Source: Mesorhizobium sp. CA8 (GTDB lineage Bacteria > Pseudomonadota > Alphaproteobacteria > Rhizobiales > Rhizobiaceae). Taken from it: 64,000 nucleotides of DNA. The notes under the pieces are model-generated. The model was not told the origin of the DNA, ran no database searches, and saw only the letters and a list, made by a program, of their open reading frames with translations. Below, in pieces: positions 16,298 through 25,967 of this stretch. Location of the stretch: NCBI RefSeq assembly GCF_020164955.1, contig NZ_JAIUHG010000025.1, forward strand, positions 41,091 through 105,090, written 5' to 3'. How positions within the stretch are numbered: the stretch's first letter is position 1; the number at the start of each line of letters is the position of its first letter. A program made the translations under genes and the position numbers.

Positions 16298-17152
16298 TCA
16301 GTGCGCCACGTCGGCCCACACCCTGCGCTTGGTCATGTAGACCAGCGCGCCGAAGAGCAGCAGGAAGACCATGACGCGGAACCCGGTCTTCTTGCGTTCC
16401 TCAAGATGCGGCTCGGCCGCGAACATCAGGAAGGCCGCGACGTCGCGGGCATACTGGTCGACGGTCTGCGGCGAGCCGTCGTCATAGGTCACCTGGCCGT
16501 CGGAGAGCGGCTTCGGCATCTTCAGCGACACACCGGACAGGAAGTACGGGTTGTAGTGCGTGCCTTCCGGGATCACCATGCCGGCCGGCGGCGTCTGGTC
16601 GTAGCCGGTGAGCAGCGAGTGGATGTAATCCGGGCCGCCCTGCGCGTACTGGGTGAAGATATCGAAGATGAAACGCGGGAAGCCGCGCTCGACGCCGCGC
16701 GCCTTGGCAAGTAGCGACATGTCGGGCGGCGCGGCGCCGCCATTGGCGGCAGCAGCGGCCTGCTCGTTCGGGAACGGCGCCGGGAAGTGATCCGACGGCT
16801 TGCCGGGACGGTCGAACATGTCGCCGGCATCGTTCGGGCCGTCATGGATGGTGTATCCGGCGGCCAGCGTCTTGATCTGCGCTTCCGAATAGCCGAGCCC
16901 TTCCAGCGTTCGGAAGGCCACCAGGTTCATCGAGTGGCAGGCCGAGCAGACTTCCTTGTAGACCTTGAGGCCGCGCTGCAGCTGCGCCTTGTCATAGGTG
17001 CCGAACGGACCGGCGAAGCTCCAGCTCATTTCCTTCGGTTCGTTGATCGGGAAATGCGTCGGAGCGGCCGGGTTCTGCTCTTCGGCGGCGATGGCCGCGG
17101 TGCCCGCGACCACCAGGCCGAGCAGCGCCAGCGAGGTGAGAATCTTCTTCAT
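16298..17152 (-). CDS. petC: Cytochrome c1 of the bc1 complex
   Basis: The 284-residue protein has a signal peptide (MKKILTSLALLGLVVAGTAA), one c-type haem motif CSACH (about 69-73), a methionine ligand candidate in SLKMPKPL (about 216) and a C-terminal membrane anchor (VMVFLLLFGALVYM) ending in KRRVWADVAH. It passes electrons from the Rieske protein to soluble or membrane cytochrome c. Here c1 is a separate gene, not fused to cytochrome b as in Bradyrhizobium fbcH. It is the last gene of petABC. Confidence 0.97.
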   Translation of the reverse strand: MKKILTSLALLGLVVAGTAAIAAEEQNPAAPTHFPINEPKEMSWSFAGPFGTYDKAQLQRGLKVYKEVCSACHSMNLVAFRTLEGLGYSEAQIKTLAAGYTIHDGPNDAGDMFDRPGKPSDHFPAPFPNEQAAAAANGGAAPPDMSLLAKARGVERGFPRFIFDIFTQYAQGGPDYIHSLLTGYDQTPPAGMVIPEGTHYNPYFLSGVSLKMPKPLSDGQVTYDDGSPQTVDQYARDVAAFLMFAAEPHLEERKKTGFRVMVFLLLFGALVYMTKRRVWADVAH

Positions 17153-17173
17153 ACCCAAAATCCCCTCAGATTC

Positions 17174-18475
17174 TCAGCCCTTGGTATCCGGCGCGGCGGT
17201 CATGCCTGCCAGATGTCCGCTGCCGCCCTTTTTCTTTTCCAGCACCGCCTCGGTGATCGAGTTCGGCAGCCTGCGCGGCGTCTCGATCAGGCCGAGTACC
17301 GGCATGACGACCAGGAAGAAGGCGAAGTAGAACAAAGTCGCCATCTGCGCCATGAACACGTAGCTGCCTTCCGCCGGCTGCGAGCCCAGCCAGCCGAGCA
17401 GGATGGCATCGGCCACGAACAGCCAGAAGAACAGCTTGTACCACGGACGGTAGACCGCCGAGCGCACCTTCGAGGTGTCGAGCCACGGCACCAGGAACAG
17501 CATGGCGATGGCGCCGAACATGCACAGCACGCCGCCGAGCTTGGAGTTGATCGGGCCGATGTTGAAGGTGATGGCGCGCAGGATCGCGTAGAACGGCAGG
17601 AAGTACCATTCCGGAACGATGTGGGCCGGCGTCTTCAGCGGATTGGCGACCGTGTAGTTGTCCGGGTGGCCGAGATAGTTCGGCAGATAGAAGACGAAAT
17701 AGGCGAAGACGAACAGGAATACGATCATGCCGAACGCGTCCTTGATGGTCGCATAGGGCGTGAAGGCCACCGTGTCGGTCTTCGACTTGACCTCGATGCC
17801 GGTCGGGTTCGACTGGCCAACGACATGCAGCGCCCAGATGTGCAGGACGACGACGCCGGCGATCATGAACGGCAGCAGGTAATGTAGCGCGAAGAAGCGG
17901 TTCAGCGTCGGGTTGTCGACGGCGAAGCCGCCGAGCAAAAGCTGCTGGATCCAGTTACCGACCAGCGGGATGGCGCTGAAGAAACCGGTGATGACGGTGG
18001 CGCCCCAGAAGCTCATCTGACCCCAGGGCAGCACATAGCCCATGAAGCCGGTGGCCATCATCAGGAGGTAGATGATGCAGCCGAGGATCCACAAAAGCTC
18101 GCGCGGCGCCTTGTACGAACCGTAGAACAGGCCGCGGAAGATGTGAATGTAGACGGCGACGAAGAAGAACGAAGCGCCGTTGGAATGAAGATAGCGCAAC
18201 AGCCATCCCGAATTCACGTCGCGCATGATCTTCTCGACCGAATCGAAGGCGAGATTGGTATCGGACGTGTAGTGCATCGCCAGCACGATGCCGGTCAGGA
18301 TCTGCGCGACCAGCATGATCGACAGGATGCCGCCAAACGTCCACATGTAGTTGAGGTTGCGCGGCACCGGATAGGCGACGAAGCTGTCATAGATCAGCCG
18401 CGGCAGCGGCATGCGGGCGTCGAACCAGCGCTCGATACCGGTCTTCGGCGTATAGGTCGAGTGTCCCTCGCTCAT
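17174..18475 (-). CDS. petB: Cytochrome b of the bc1 complex
   Basis: The 433-residue, eight-helix protein carries paired haem-ligand histidines (about 97 and 111 in RYLHSNGASFFF and YIHIFRG; a second pair in LHYLLPFMIAGVVVLHIW). The Qo-site motif is PEWYFLPFYAILRA, a one-letter variant of PEWY. It oxidises ubiquinol in the inner membrane. It is followed by petC after 21 bases and preceded by petA after 16 bases. Confidence 0.98.
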   Translation of the reverse strand: MSEGHSTYTPKTGIERWFDARMPLPRLIYDSFVAYPVPRNLNYMWTFGGILSIMLVAQILTGIVLAMHYTSDTNLAFDSVEKIMRDVNSGWLLRYLHSNGASFFFVAVYIHIFRGLFYGSYKAPRELLWILGCIIYLLMMATGFMGYVLPWGQMSFWGATVITGFFSAIPLVGNWIQQLLLGGFAVDNPTLNRFFALHYLLPFMIAGVVVLHIWALHVVGQSNPTGIEVKSKTDTVAFTPYATIKDAFGMIVFLFVFAYFVFYLPNYLGHPDNYTVANPLKTPAHIVPEWYFLPFYAILRAITFNIGPINSKLGGVLCMFGAIAMLFLVPWLDTSKVRSAVYRPWYKLFFWLFVADAILLGWLGSQPAEGSYVFMAQMATLFYFAFFLVVMPVLGLIETPRRLPNSITEAVLEKKKGGSGHLAGMTAAPDTKG

Positions 18476-18491
18476 CGAAATGTCCCCTGCC

Positions 18492-19052
18492 TCAACCGAT
18501 AAGGATCTTGGTATCGGAAATGAACTTGAAGACCGGGATCGCCATGTTCTCCGGCGCCGGGCCTTTGCGGATGCGGCCGGCGGTGTCGTATTGCGAACCG
18601 TGGCACGGGCAGAACCAGCCGCCGAAATCGCCTTCCTGGCCGAGCGGGATGCAGCCGAGATGGGTGCAGACCTGCACCATCACCATCCAGGCTTCCTTGC
18701 CCGGCGTGGTGCGGTTGGCGTCGGTCGCCGGCGCGTCGGCCGGCAGGTTGGCATTGCGCGCGATCGGATCCTTGAGATCGGCGAGATTGACGGCCTCGCC
18801 GTCCTTCATTTCCTTTTCGGTGCGGTTACGCACCACCACCGGCTTGCCGCGCCATTTGACGATCAGCGAGCTGCCCGGCTGCAGCGAGGAGACATCGACC
18901 TCGACCGAAGCAAGCGCCAGCGTCGAGGCATCGGGGCGCATCTGGTCGATGAATGGCCACGCGACGGCTCCAGCGCCGACAACGGCGGCCATGCCGGTCG
19001 CTACATAGAGAAAATCGCGACGGTTGGGATCGTGGATGTCGGTTGCGCTCAC
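18492..19052 (-). CDS. petA: Ubiquinol-cytochrome c reductase Rieske iron-sulfur subunit
   Basis: From a GTG start at 19050-19052 the protein has 186 residues. The twin-arginine segment NRRDFLYVATG followed by a hydrophobic helix is the uncleaved Tat signal-anchor of Rieske proteins. CTHLGC and CPCHGS bind the 2Fe-2S cluster. The frame is open about 94 codons further upstream, but that part is not Rieske-like. It is the first gene of petABC; an AGGA lies about 12 bases before the start. Confidence 0.96.
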   Translation of the reverse strand: MSATDIHDPNRRDFLYVATGMAAVVGAGAVAWPFIDQMRPDASTLALASVEVDVSSLQPGSSLIVKWRGKPVVVRNRTEKEMKDGEAVNLADLKDPIARNANLPADAPATDANRTTPGKEAWMVMVQVCTHLGCIPLGQEGDFGGWFCPCHGSQYDTAGRIRKGPAPENMAIPVFKFISDTKILIG

Positions 19053-19363
19053 GGGTGCCTGATCCTTTCGCCTCTTCCTAACCGGAGGCCGAGCCTTGTC
19101 CCCGCTCAATCGCACCTGCCCGACAGCGCATGGCGAACAGGCTAGCGAATTCCTCCGGCATTTGGAGTTCGGTTTATGCGTGCGGCCCGTTTTTGTCCAG
19201 CGGGGTGAGACCACAAGGGCAGATTGTCGCGGGCATGCGCGGCGGCCGTTGCCGATGCATCCCGGCCCGGCCGCCGGACAGGGTGGAACAGCGGGAAATC
19301 CGGGGAGAAATCGGGCCGGTGTTCGCCTCGACATCGGCTGCTGGCCCGGTCTATTCTGCCGTC
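19053..19363. other. Divergent intergenic region between petA and the cupin gene
   Basis: These 311 bases must hold the petABC promoter (minus) and the cupin gene promoter (plus). Open frames cross it on both strands but none has a family match or a good start. I could not pick out clear -35/-10 pairs. Confidence 0.5.
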
Positions 19364-19708
19364 ATGGCGTATGTCATTGAACGCTACAGCTGGGCCGACG
19401 CCCCCGACCTCTGGATAGGCGAGCTGCAATGCGGCCAGTTCGGTGCCAATTCCTGCCTGATCTTCAACTATCAGCCGACGATCGGCGGCGGCCCGCGCCT
19501 GCACAAACATCCGTATGCGGAAATCTTCGTCATCCGCTCCGGCACCGGCCTGTTCACGATCGGCGACCAGGAGATCAAGGCCACGGCCGGACAGATCCTG
19601 ATCGTGCCGCCCGACACGCCACACAAATTCACCAATCTCGGCCCCGGCCCGCTCGAAAGCACCGACATCCACGAGAACGGCCACTTCATCACCGAGTGGC
19701 TGGAATAG
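19364..19708 (+). CDS. Small cupin-domain protein
   Basis: The 114-residue single-domain cupin has the metal-binding motif 1 RLHKHPYAEIFVIRSGTG (His-x-His...Glu) and motif 2 with PPDTPHKFTN (His). It starts MAYVIERYSWADAPDLWIGE; an upstream extension of the open frame is not protein-like. Single cupins of this type can be isomerases, dioxygenases or sensor proteins; nothing here decides which. It is convergent with the next gene. Confidence 0.85.
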   Translation: MAYVIERYSWADAPDLWIGELQCGQFGANSCLIFNYQPTIGGGPRLHKHPYAEIFVIRSGTGLFTIGDQEIKATAGQILIVPPDTPHKFTNLGPGPLESTDIHENGHFITEWLE

Positions 19709-19712
19709 CTGT

Positions 19713-20024
19713 TTAGCTGGCGCCGAGCCTGACCAGCACAGCCCTTGGGATGTCGTATTCGCGGATCACGGCATCATGCTTGCGCAGACCGCAAAGCTCG
19801 CGCTGGATGAAATAGGCGTGGACGGCCGCGGCCGCTTCCTTGAGCAGCCGGTTGCGATGCTCGCCCTCGCCGCCTTCGCGCAATTTGGCAAGGGTTTGCT
19901 CCACGCGCTGGCCGGCGCGGCCGAGCGCGGCAGCCTTTTCGGCGAGGATCTCGTGGCCGAGGAGATCGAGGGCGCTTTCCTGCGCGCCTGACCGTCCGAA
20001 ATTGGTGGGCATGCGTACCGACAT
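19713..20024 (-). CDS. Small conserved protein, possibly DUF6665
   Basis: The 103-residue protein begins MSVRMPTNFGRSGAQESALD and is helical and charged throughout (ALGRAGQRVEQTLAKLREGG, AAAAVHAYFIQRELCGLRKH). It has no signal peptide or membrane segment. I recall similar Rhizobiales proteins labelled DUF6665, without known function; this is not verified. It lies ten bases after the first of three ABC exporter genes on the same strand, so it may be the distal gene of that operon. Confidence 0.75.
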   Translation of the reverse strand: MSVRMPTNFGRSGAQESALDLLGHEILAEKAAALGRAGQRVEQTLAKLREGGEGEHRNRLLKEAAAAVHAYFIQRELCGLRKHDAVIREYDIPRAVLVRLGAS

Positions 20025-20033
20025 GGTGCCGTT

Positions 20034-21917
20034 CTACTCCGCCGGCCGCGTCTCTTCCAGCGCGCTTTCCTCGTTGAACAGGAAGCCGCCGGACTGGCGT
20101 TTCCAGAGCCGCGCGTAAAGGCCGTCGAGCGCAACCAATTCGTCATGCGTGCCCTGTTCGACGATGCGGCCGCCGTCAAGCACCACCAACCGGTCGAGCG
20201 CTGCGATGGTGGACAGCCGGTGCGCGATGGCGATCACTGTCTTGTTTTCCATCAGCTTGGTCAGGTTCTCCTGGATCGCCGCCTCAATGTCCGAATCGAG
20301 CGCCGAGGTCGCCTCGTCGAGGATCAGGATCGGCGCATCCTTGAGGAAGACGCGCGCGATGGCGACGCGCTGCCGCTGGCCGCCGGAGAGCTTTACGCCG
20401 CGCTCGCCGACATAGGCCTCGTAGCCGGCGCGGTCTCTGGTGTCGCGCAGTCCCAGGATGAATTCATGCGCCTCAGCCTTCCTGGCCGCGGCGATCACTT
20501 GCGCATCGGTGGCGTCCGGCATGCCGAGCTTGATGTTGTCGCGCAGCGAGCGGTGGAACAGTGCTGTATCCTGGCTGACGACGCCGATATTGCTGCGCAA
20601 CGAGTTCTGCGTGACCCCGGCAATATCCTGGCCGTCGATCAGGATCTGGCCGCCCTCCAGGTCGTAGAGGCGCAGGATCAGGTTGGCCAAGGTCGTCTTG
20701 CCGGCGCCGGACGGGCCGACTAGGCCGACCTTCTCGCCCGGACGCACGACGAGGTCGATGCCGTCAAGCACCCCTGCCCCCTTGCCGTAATGGAAGGTGA
20801 CGTTGCTGACGTCGATGCGGCCGCCGGTGACGACCAGTTCCTTGGCGTCAGGCGCGTCGGTCAGGCCGAGCGGCTGCGAGATCAGCGCCTTGGAATTCTC
20901 CAGCACGCCGAGATTTCGCAGGATGCCGTTGAGCTGCATCATCAGCCGCCCGAGCAGCATGTTGAGCCTCAGCACCAGCGACAGGGTGAAGGCGACGGCG
21001 CCGACTGTGATCGAGCCTTCGACCCACAGATAGATGGCGAAGGCCGCGATCGCGGTGATCATGATGCCGGAGAGCATGGTGAGCGCCATGCGCACGCCGG
21101 TCAGCCGGCGCGTGAACGGCCGCAGCGCGTCGAGATAGATGCCGAAGCCGCCGCGGATATAGCGATCGTCGCCATCGGCCGAAAACAGCTTCAGTGTCTG
21201 CACGTTGGAATAGGAATCGACGATGCGGCCGGTGATCATCGAGCCCGCCTCGGCCGTCGCCTCAGCATGCTTGCGGATCGCCGGCAGATAGAGTTTTGCC
21301 AGCCAGCCGAACGCGGCGATCCAGATCACCACCATGACCGCCAGTCGCAGATCCAGCCCCGCGACCAGCGCCAGCGTCGTCACCGTATAGACGATCATGA
21401 ACCACACGACCTCGATGAAGCTTTCCATCAGGTCGCCGGTCGCCTGCCCCGCCTGCCAGACTTTTGTCGCGATGCGGCCAGCGAAATCATTCTGGAAGAA
21501 GGCATAGGACTGGCGCGAGACATGCCGGTGCGCCTGCCAGCGCACCAGATTGTAGAAGCCGGGCGTGATCGTCTGCTCGTCGACTAACGCCGACAGGCCG
21601 ACGACAGCGGTGCGGATGACAAGCACCACCGCGCCCATGAACAGAAGCTCTGGCCCCGCAGCAGCCCAAAGCGCATGCCAGCTGCGTTCGCCCGGTAACT
21701 GATCGAGGATATCGACCAGCCTTCCGACGAAATAGAAGAGGCCGGCCTCGACCAGCGGCGCGATCCCGCCGATGATCAGCATGGCGAAGAAGGCGAGCTT
21801 CGCCTGCCCGACATAGTGCCAGAGGAAGCCGCCGACGCTGGCGGGCGGTCGCAGATTCGCGGGCTCGCGGAACGGGTAGACCAAATGCTCGAACCAGCGA
21901 TAGATGGCCTGCATCAT
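20034..21917 (-). CDS. ABC half-exporter (type I, membrane plus ATPase), third in a tandem set
   Basis: The 627-residue protein has an MsbA/LipA-like six-helix membrane domain (about 1-340) and an ATPase domain with Walker A GPSGAGKTTL, signature LSGGQRQR, Walker B ILILDEATSALDS and switch His in AIAHRLS. All catalytic motifs are intact. Its ATG overlaps the stop of the upstream paralogue (ATGA), so translation is coupled. Substrate unknown. Overlapping genes suggest that this and the next protein form a heterodimer. Confidence 0.93.
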   Translation of the reverse strand: MMQAIYRWFEHLVYPFREPANLRPPASVGGFLWHYVGQAKLAFFAMLIIGGIAPLVEAGLFYFVGRLVDILDQLPGERSWHALWAAAGPELLFMGAVVLVIRTAVVGLSALVDEQTITPGFYNLVRWQAHRHVSRQSYAFFQNDFAGRIATKVWQAGQATGDLMESFIEVVWFMIVYTVTTLALVAGLDLRLAVMVVIWIAAFGWLAKLYLPAIRKHAEATAEAGSMITGRIVDSYSNVQTLKLFSADGDDRYIRGGFGIYLDALRPFTRRLTGVRMALTMLSGIMITAIAAFAIYLWVEGSITVGAVAFTLSLVLRLNMLLGRLMMQLNGILRNLGVLENSKALISQPLGLTDAPDAKELVVTGGRIDVSNVTFHYGKGAGVLDGIDLVVRPGEKVGLVGPSGAGKTTLANLILRLYDLEGGQILIDGQDIAGVTQNSLRSNIGVVSQDTALFHRSLRDNIKLGMPDATDAQVIAAARKAEAHEFILGLRDTRDRAGYEAYVGERGVKLSGGQRQRVAIARVFLKDAPILILDEATSALDSDIEAAIQENLTKLMENKTVIAIAHRLSTIAALDRLVVLDGGRIVEQGTHDELVALDGLYARLWKRQSGGFLFNEESALEETRPAE

Positions 21918-23806
21918 TCTGCGGCTTCACCTTTCGTCGCCAAACCGTCGGCCGCCTGCTTTTCCTCGAGCAGGAAACCGCCCGACTGACGCCGCCAGAG
22001 CTGGGCATAGAGCCCGCCTTTGGCGATCAGCGCCTCATGCGAGCCGTCCTCGACGATGCGCCCCTTGTCCATCACCACCAGCCTGTCCATCGCCGCGATG
22101 GTCGACAGGCGGTGGGCGATGGCGATGACGGTCTTGCCCTGCATGAGCTTGTAGAGGTTCTCCTGGATGGCGGCCTCCACTTCCGAATCGAGCGCGGACG
22201 TGGCCTCGTCGAGGATAAGGATCGGCGCGTCCTTCAGCATGACGCGGGCAATTGCGATGCGTTGCCGCTGCCCGCCGGACAGCTTCACACCGCGTTCGCC
22301 GACAAGCGCCTCATAGCCGCTCTGCCCATGCGGATCGGTCAGCCCCGCGATCACATCGTCGATCTGGGCGGCCTTGGCGGCGCTGAACATCGCCTCGTCG
22401 CTGGCTGACTGGCGTCCATATTTGAGGTTCTCGCGAACGGATCGATGCAAGAGCGAGGTGTCCTGGTTGACGAAGCCGATCGCCGCGCGAACGCTTTCTT
22501 GCGAGACGTTGCGGATGTCCTGCCCGTCGATCAGCACCTTGCCGTCCTGCACGTCGAACAGCCGCAGCACGAGATTGACCAGCGTCGACTTGCCGGCTCC
22601 CGAACGGCCGATCAGGCCGACCCGCTCGCCCGGCGCGATCTTCAGCGACAGATCGTCGATGACGCCGCCTTTGCCGTCCTTGCGCCAGTAGTTGAAGTTC
22701 ACCCGGTCGAACTCGATGCCGCCGGCGGCCACGACGAGGGCCGGTGCGTCAGGCTGGTCCTGCATGACGATCGGCCGCGCGATCGTCGTCATCGAGTTGC
22801 TGGCGACGCCGATCTGCCGGAAGACGTTGGCGCCGACATCGAGGATCCTGCCGGAGATGTTGGCAATCTGCAGCGCGAACGGTATCGCGGTCGCCACGGC
22901 CGCGGTGGTCATGGCGCCGGCGTTCCAGCCGGCGAGCGCCAGCCAGCTCACGGCGATAAGCAGCGCCGCGTTGAGGATGAACAAGGCCGACCACATCAGC
23001 GTGAAAACGCGCATCAACTGGTAAAACGTGTCGGCGTGCTCGACCACCGCTTGCGAGACATATTTGTCTTCATGCTCGCCGGTCGAGAATGTCTTGAGCG
23101 TCAGGATGTTGGTGTAGCTGTCGACCATGCGGCCGCTCACCTGCGACCACCGCTCCGACAGCTGGGACGAGCGTTGCGTGATCCTGGGCATCGCAGACCA
23201 GAAGATCAGGCAATAGACCACCAGCCACACCGCCACCACGGCCAGCAGAAGCGGGTCGAGCCGCGCCAGCACCACAATGGCAACCGCAACGAAGACCAGC
23301 GCATACCAGACGGCATCGACGGTGAGGTTGACGCTCATCTCCATCGAATCGCCGCTCTGCATCACCTTGGTTCCGATGCGGCCGGCAAAGTCGTTCTGGA
23401 AGAACGACCAGTCCTGGCGCACGACATGCCAATGGCTCTGCCAGCGGATGAGGTCGATGAGGTTCGGCGCGATGGCGTGATTGCGGATGAGACCATCAAC
23501 AACCATCGACAGCGGACGCAGCAGCACGACGAAGGCCATCATGGCGAGCAGCGGCCCATGCGCGGCAAAGAAATCGCCGGGCTTGGTGCTGGCGAGCAGG
23601 CCCACGATCAGGCCGACGAAAATCGGCAGCATCGCGTCCACTATCGCCGCGATGGCAACGATGACGATGCGCAGCCAATAGGCGGCGCGAAACTGCCTTA
23701 TGAAATACCAGTAGAAGCGCCAAAGCCCCATTGGCGGCTGCCTGTCGTCGGCCAGCGCCACCGGCGAGTAACGGCTTTCGAACCAGGTGAAGATGCGGTC
23801 GAACAT
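21914..23806 (-). CDS. ABC half-exporter (type I), second in a tandem set
   Basis: The 630-residue paralogue begins MFDRIFTWFESRYSPVALAD. Walker A is GRSGAGKSTLVNL, the signature LSGGQRQR, Walker B ILILDEATSALDSE and the H-loop AIAHRLS. Its last 80 residues are nearly identical to those of the third paralogue (QENLYKLMQGKTVIAIAHRL), showing recent duplication or gene conversion. It overlaps the next gene by four bases. Confidence 0.93.
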   Translation of the reverse strand: MFDRIFTWFESRYSPVALADDRQPPMGLWRFYWYFIRQFRAAYWLRIVIVAIAAIVDAMLPIFVGLIVGLLASTKPGDFFAAHGPLLAMMAFVVLLRPLSMVVDGLIRNHAIAPNLIDLIRWQSHWHVVRQDWSFFQNDFAGRIGTKVMQSGDSMEMSVNLTVDAVWYALVFVAVAIVVLARLDPLLLAVVAVWLVVYCLIFWSAMPRITQRSSQLSERWSQVSGRMVDSYTNILTLKTFSTGEHEDKYVSQAVVEHADTFYQLMRVFTLMWSALFILNAALLIAVSWLALAGWNAGAMTTAAVATAIPFALQIANISGRILDVGANVFRQIGVASNSMTTIARPIVMQDQPDAPALVVAAGGIEFDRVNFNYWRKDGKGGVIDDLSLKIAPGERVGLIGRSGAGKSTLVNLVLRLFDVQDGKVLIDGQDIRNVSQESVRAAIGFVNQDTSLLHRSVRENLKYGRQSASDEAMFSAAKAAQIDDVIAGLTDPHGQSGYEALVGERGVKLSGGQRQRIAIARVMLKDAPILILDEATSALDSEVEAAIQENLYKLMQGKTVIAIAHRLSTIAAMDRLVVMDKGRIVEDGSHEALIAKGGLYAQLWRRQSGGFLLEEKQAADGLATKGEAAE

Positions 23807-24060
23807 TTTTCTCTCATAGACGCCGGAAACTCGCCGGCGAACGATCTGGCCGCCGGCAGGCCTCCGACCAAGTCGTGGTTACGCCCGGGAACGATTCCCG
23901 GCAATCGCCGTAACCTTGATGCCGGAGCGGCTCCACGGCTCACAGAACCGCCGGGCCGCTCTAAGTCTTTGTTTTGCGCATTCCGGACGGAAGGCTACGG
24001 CGAAGCCGCCGAGCCCGACCGCTACGCATTTTTCCTGGAATTGCTGCAATTGCGATCGCG
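23807..24060. other. Spacer between two ABC exporter genes
   Basis: The 254 bases contain several short GC-rich inverted segments (for example CCGGGAACGATTCCCGG near 23886-23902), consistent with a terminator or processing site. There is no gene. It probably separates two transcription units. Confidence 0.4.
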
Positions 24061-25950
24061 TTACTCCGCCGCCATCTCGGATTGAGGCGCCTTGGCATCG
24101 GGTCCGGCCGGCACGTCATCAAGCAGGAAGCCGCCCGACTGGCGCTGCCAGAGCTGGGCATAAAGCCCGCCCCTCGCGACGAGCTCCTCATGCGAGCCTT
24201 CCTCGATGATGCGGCCCTTGTCCATGACGACGAGCCTGTCCATCGCCGCGATCGTCGACAGCCGGTGCGCGATGGCGATCACGGTCTTGCCCTGCATCAG
24301 CTTGTAGAGGTTCTCCTGGATGGCCGCCTCGGCTTCGGAGTCGAGCGCCGAGGTTGCCTCGTCGAGGATCAAGATCGGCGCGTCCTTCAGCATGACGCGG
24401 GCAATCGCGATGCGCTGCCGCTGGCCGCCGGACAGTTTGACGCCGCGGTCGCCGACTTGGGCGTCGAAACCCTTGCGGCCATTGTGGTCCGAAAGCCCGC
24501 CGATGAAATCGAGCGCCTCCGCCCGCCGCGCCGCCTCGATGAGCATCTCGTCGGTCGCGTCCGGCCGGCCATAGAGGATGTTCTCCTTCACCGAGCGGTG
24601 CAGCAGCGAGGTATCTTGCGTCACCATTCCGATCTGCGCGCGCAGCGAATCCTGCGTCACTGCCGCGATCTCCTGGCCGTCGACGAGGATCCTGCCGCTT
24701 TCCAGGTCGTAGAAGCGCAGCAACAGATTGACCAGTGTCGATTTGCCGGCGCCGGAGCGTCCGACAATACCGACCTTCTCGCCGGGCTTCACGGTGAGCG
24801 ACAGGTTCTCGATGACGCCCTTCTGCTTGCCGTAATGGAAGCGGATGTCCTCGAAGCGGATCTCGCCCTGGGCGACGGTGATGTCCTTGGCGCCCGGCCT
24901 GTCTTCGACCAGGCGCGGCAGCGAGATCGACTGGATGCCGTCCTGCACCGTGCCGATATTCTCGAACAGCACGGACATCTCCCACATGATCCATTGCGAC
25001 ATGCCCCACATGCGCAGCACGAGGCCGATGACCACGGCGACCGCGCCAATCGTCACCGCTTGCCCCAGCCAAAGCCACAGCGAGATCGCCGTAACGGAGA
25101 ACAGCAGCAGCGAGTTCAGGATGTAGAGCAGGCCATAAAGCACCGTTACCAGCCGCATCGAGCGGTAGACGGTATCGAGGAAGCCTGCCATGCCTTCCCT
25201 GGCGAAGGTCGCTTCGCGGCGCGCGTGCGAAAACAGCTTCACCGTCTGGATGTTGGCGTAGCTGTCGACGACGCGGCCGGTCATGGTCGAGCGGGCATTG
25301 GCTTGCTCCTCGCCGACCTTGCCCAGCCGCGGAATGAAATGCCACAGCAAGGCGACATAACCGATCAGCCATACAGCCAAGGGCGCGGCCAGCCGCAAAT
25401 CCGCCGAACCGACGATGAACAGCATGCCAAGGAAGTAGACGATCACGTAGTTGAGGACGTCTATCAGCTTCATGACGCAGTCGCGTACGGCGAGTGCGGT
25501 CTGCATCAGCTTGGTGGCGATGCGGCCGGCGAACTCGTCCTGGTAGAAGGCCATCGACTGTTTCAGCAAGTAGCGATGCACCTGCCAGCGGATGCGCATG
25601 GGATAATTGCCCATAAGCGTCTGCTGGTTAAGCAACGAACGCAGCCACACCGTACCGGGCAGCACAAACAGCACGATGAAGGCCATGCCGGCGAGCTTCC
25701 AGCTCTCGGTCTGCAGGAAAGTTTCCCGGTTCTGCGCTGACAGCCAATCCACGATGCGGCCCATGAAACCGAACATCCACACTTCCGTGATAGCGATCGA
25801 CGCCACCAGCACCGCATCTACGGCGATGTAGGGCCAGACGCCGCGCGTATAATGAACGCAGAATGCGATCAGCGTCTTCGGCGGCTCGACCGGCTCCGCG
25901 GCGGGAAACGGATCGAGCCTGTTTTCAAACCAGCGGAACATTCCGGGCAC
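24061..25950 (-). CDS. ABC half-exporter (type I), first in a tandem set
   Basis: The 629-residue protein begins MPGMFRWFENRLDPFPAAEP. It has six predicted membrane helices, Walker A GRSGAGKSTLVNL, signature LSGGQRQR, Walker B ILILDEATSALDSE and H-loop AIAHRLS. The ending, rich in Ala, Pro and Asp after QSGGFLLDD, is also seen in the two other copies. It is separated from them by 254 bases and may work as a homodimer. Substrate unknown; lipid or drug export is the usual role of this family. Confidence 0.93.
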   Translation of the reverse strand: MPGMFRWFENRLDPFPAAEPVEPPKTLIAFCVHYTRGVWPYIAVDAVLVASIAITEVWMFGFMGRIVDWLSAQNRETFLQTESWKLAGMAFIVLFVLPGTVWLRSLLNQQTLMGNYPMRIRWQVHRYLLKQSMAFYQDEFAGRIATKLMQTALAVRDCVMKLIDVLNYVIVYFLGMLFIVGSADLRLAAPLAVWLIGYVALLWHFIPRLGKVGEEQANARSTMTGRVVDSYANIQTVKLFSHARREATFAREGMAGFLDTVYRSMRLVTVLYGLLYILNSLLLFSVTAISLWLWLGQAVTIGAVAVVIGLVLRMWGMSQWIMWEMSVLFENIGTVQDGIQSISLPRLVEDRPGAKDITVAQGEIRFEDIRFHYGKQKGVIENLSLTVKPGEKVGIVGRSGAGKSTLVNLLLRFYDLESGRILVDGQEIAAVTQDSLRAQIGMVTQDTSLLHRSVKENILYGRPDATDEMLIEAARRAEALDFIGGLSDHNGRKGFDAQVGDRGVKLSGGQRQRIAIARVMLKDAPILILDEATSALDSEAEAAIQENLYKLMQGKTVIAIAHRLSTIAAMDRLVVMDKGRIIEEGSHEELVARGGLYAQLWQRQSGGFLLDDVPAGPDAKAPQSEMAAE

Positions 25951-25967
25951 TCGACTTATCTATGCGC

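Noticed and set aside
19130..19363. N-terminal extension of the cupin gene
   Set aside because: The sequence is not protein-like; the ATG at 19364 gives a normal single cupin.
22445..24085. 546-codon plus-strand open frame, and a 588-codon one at 23974-25740
   Set aside because: Both are antisense to ABC exporter genes; His/Arg/Asp-rich composition is typical of the complementary strand of GC-rich genes.
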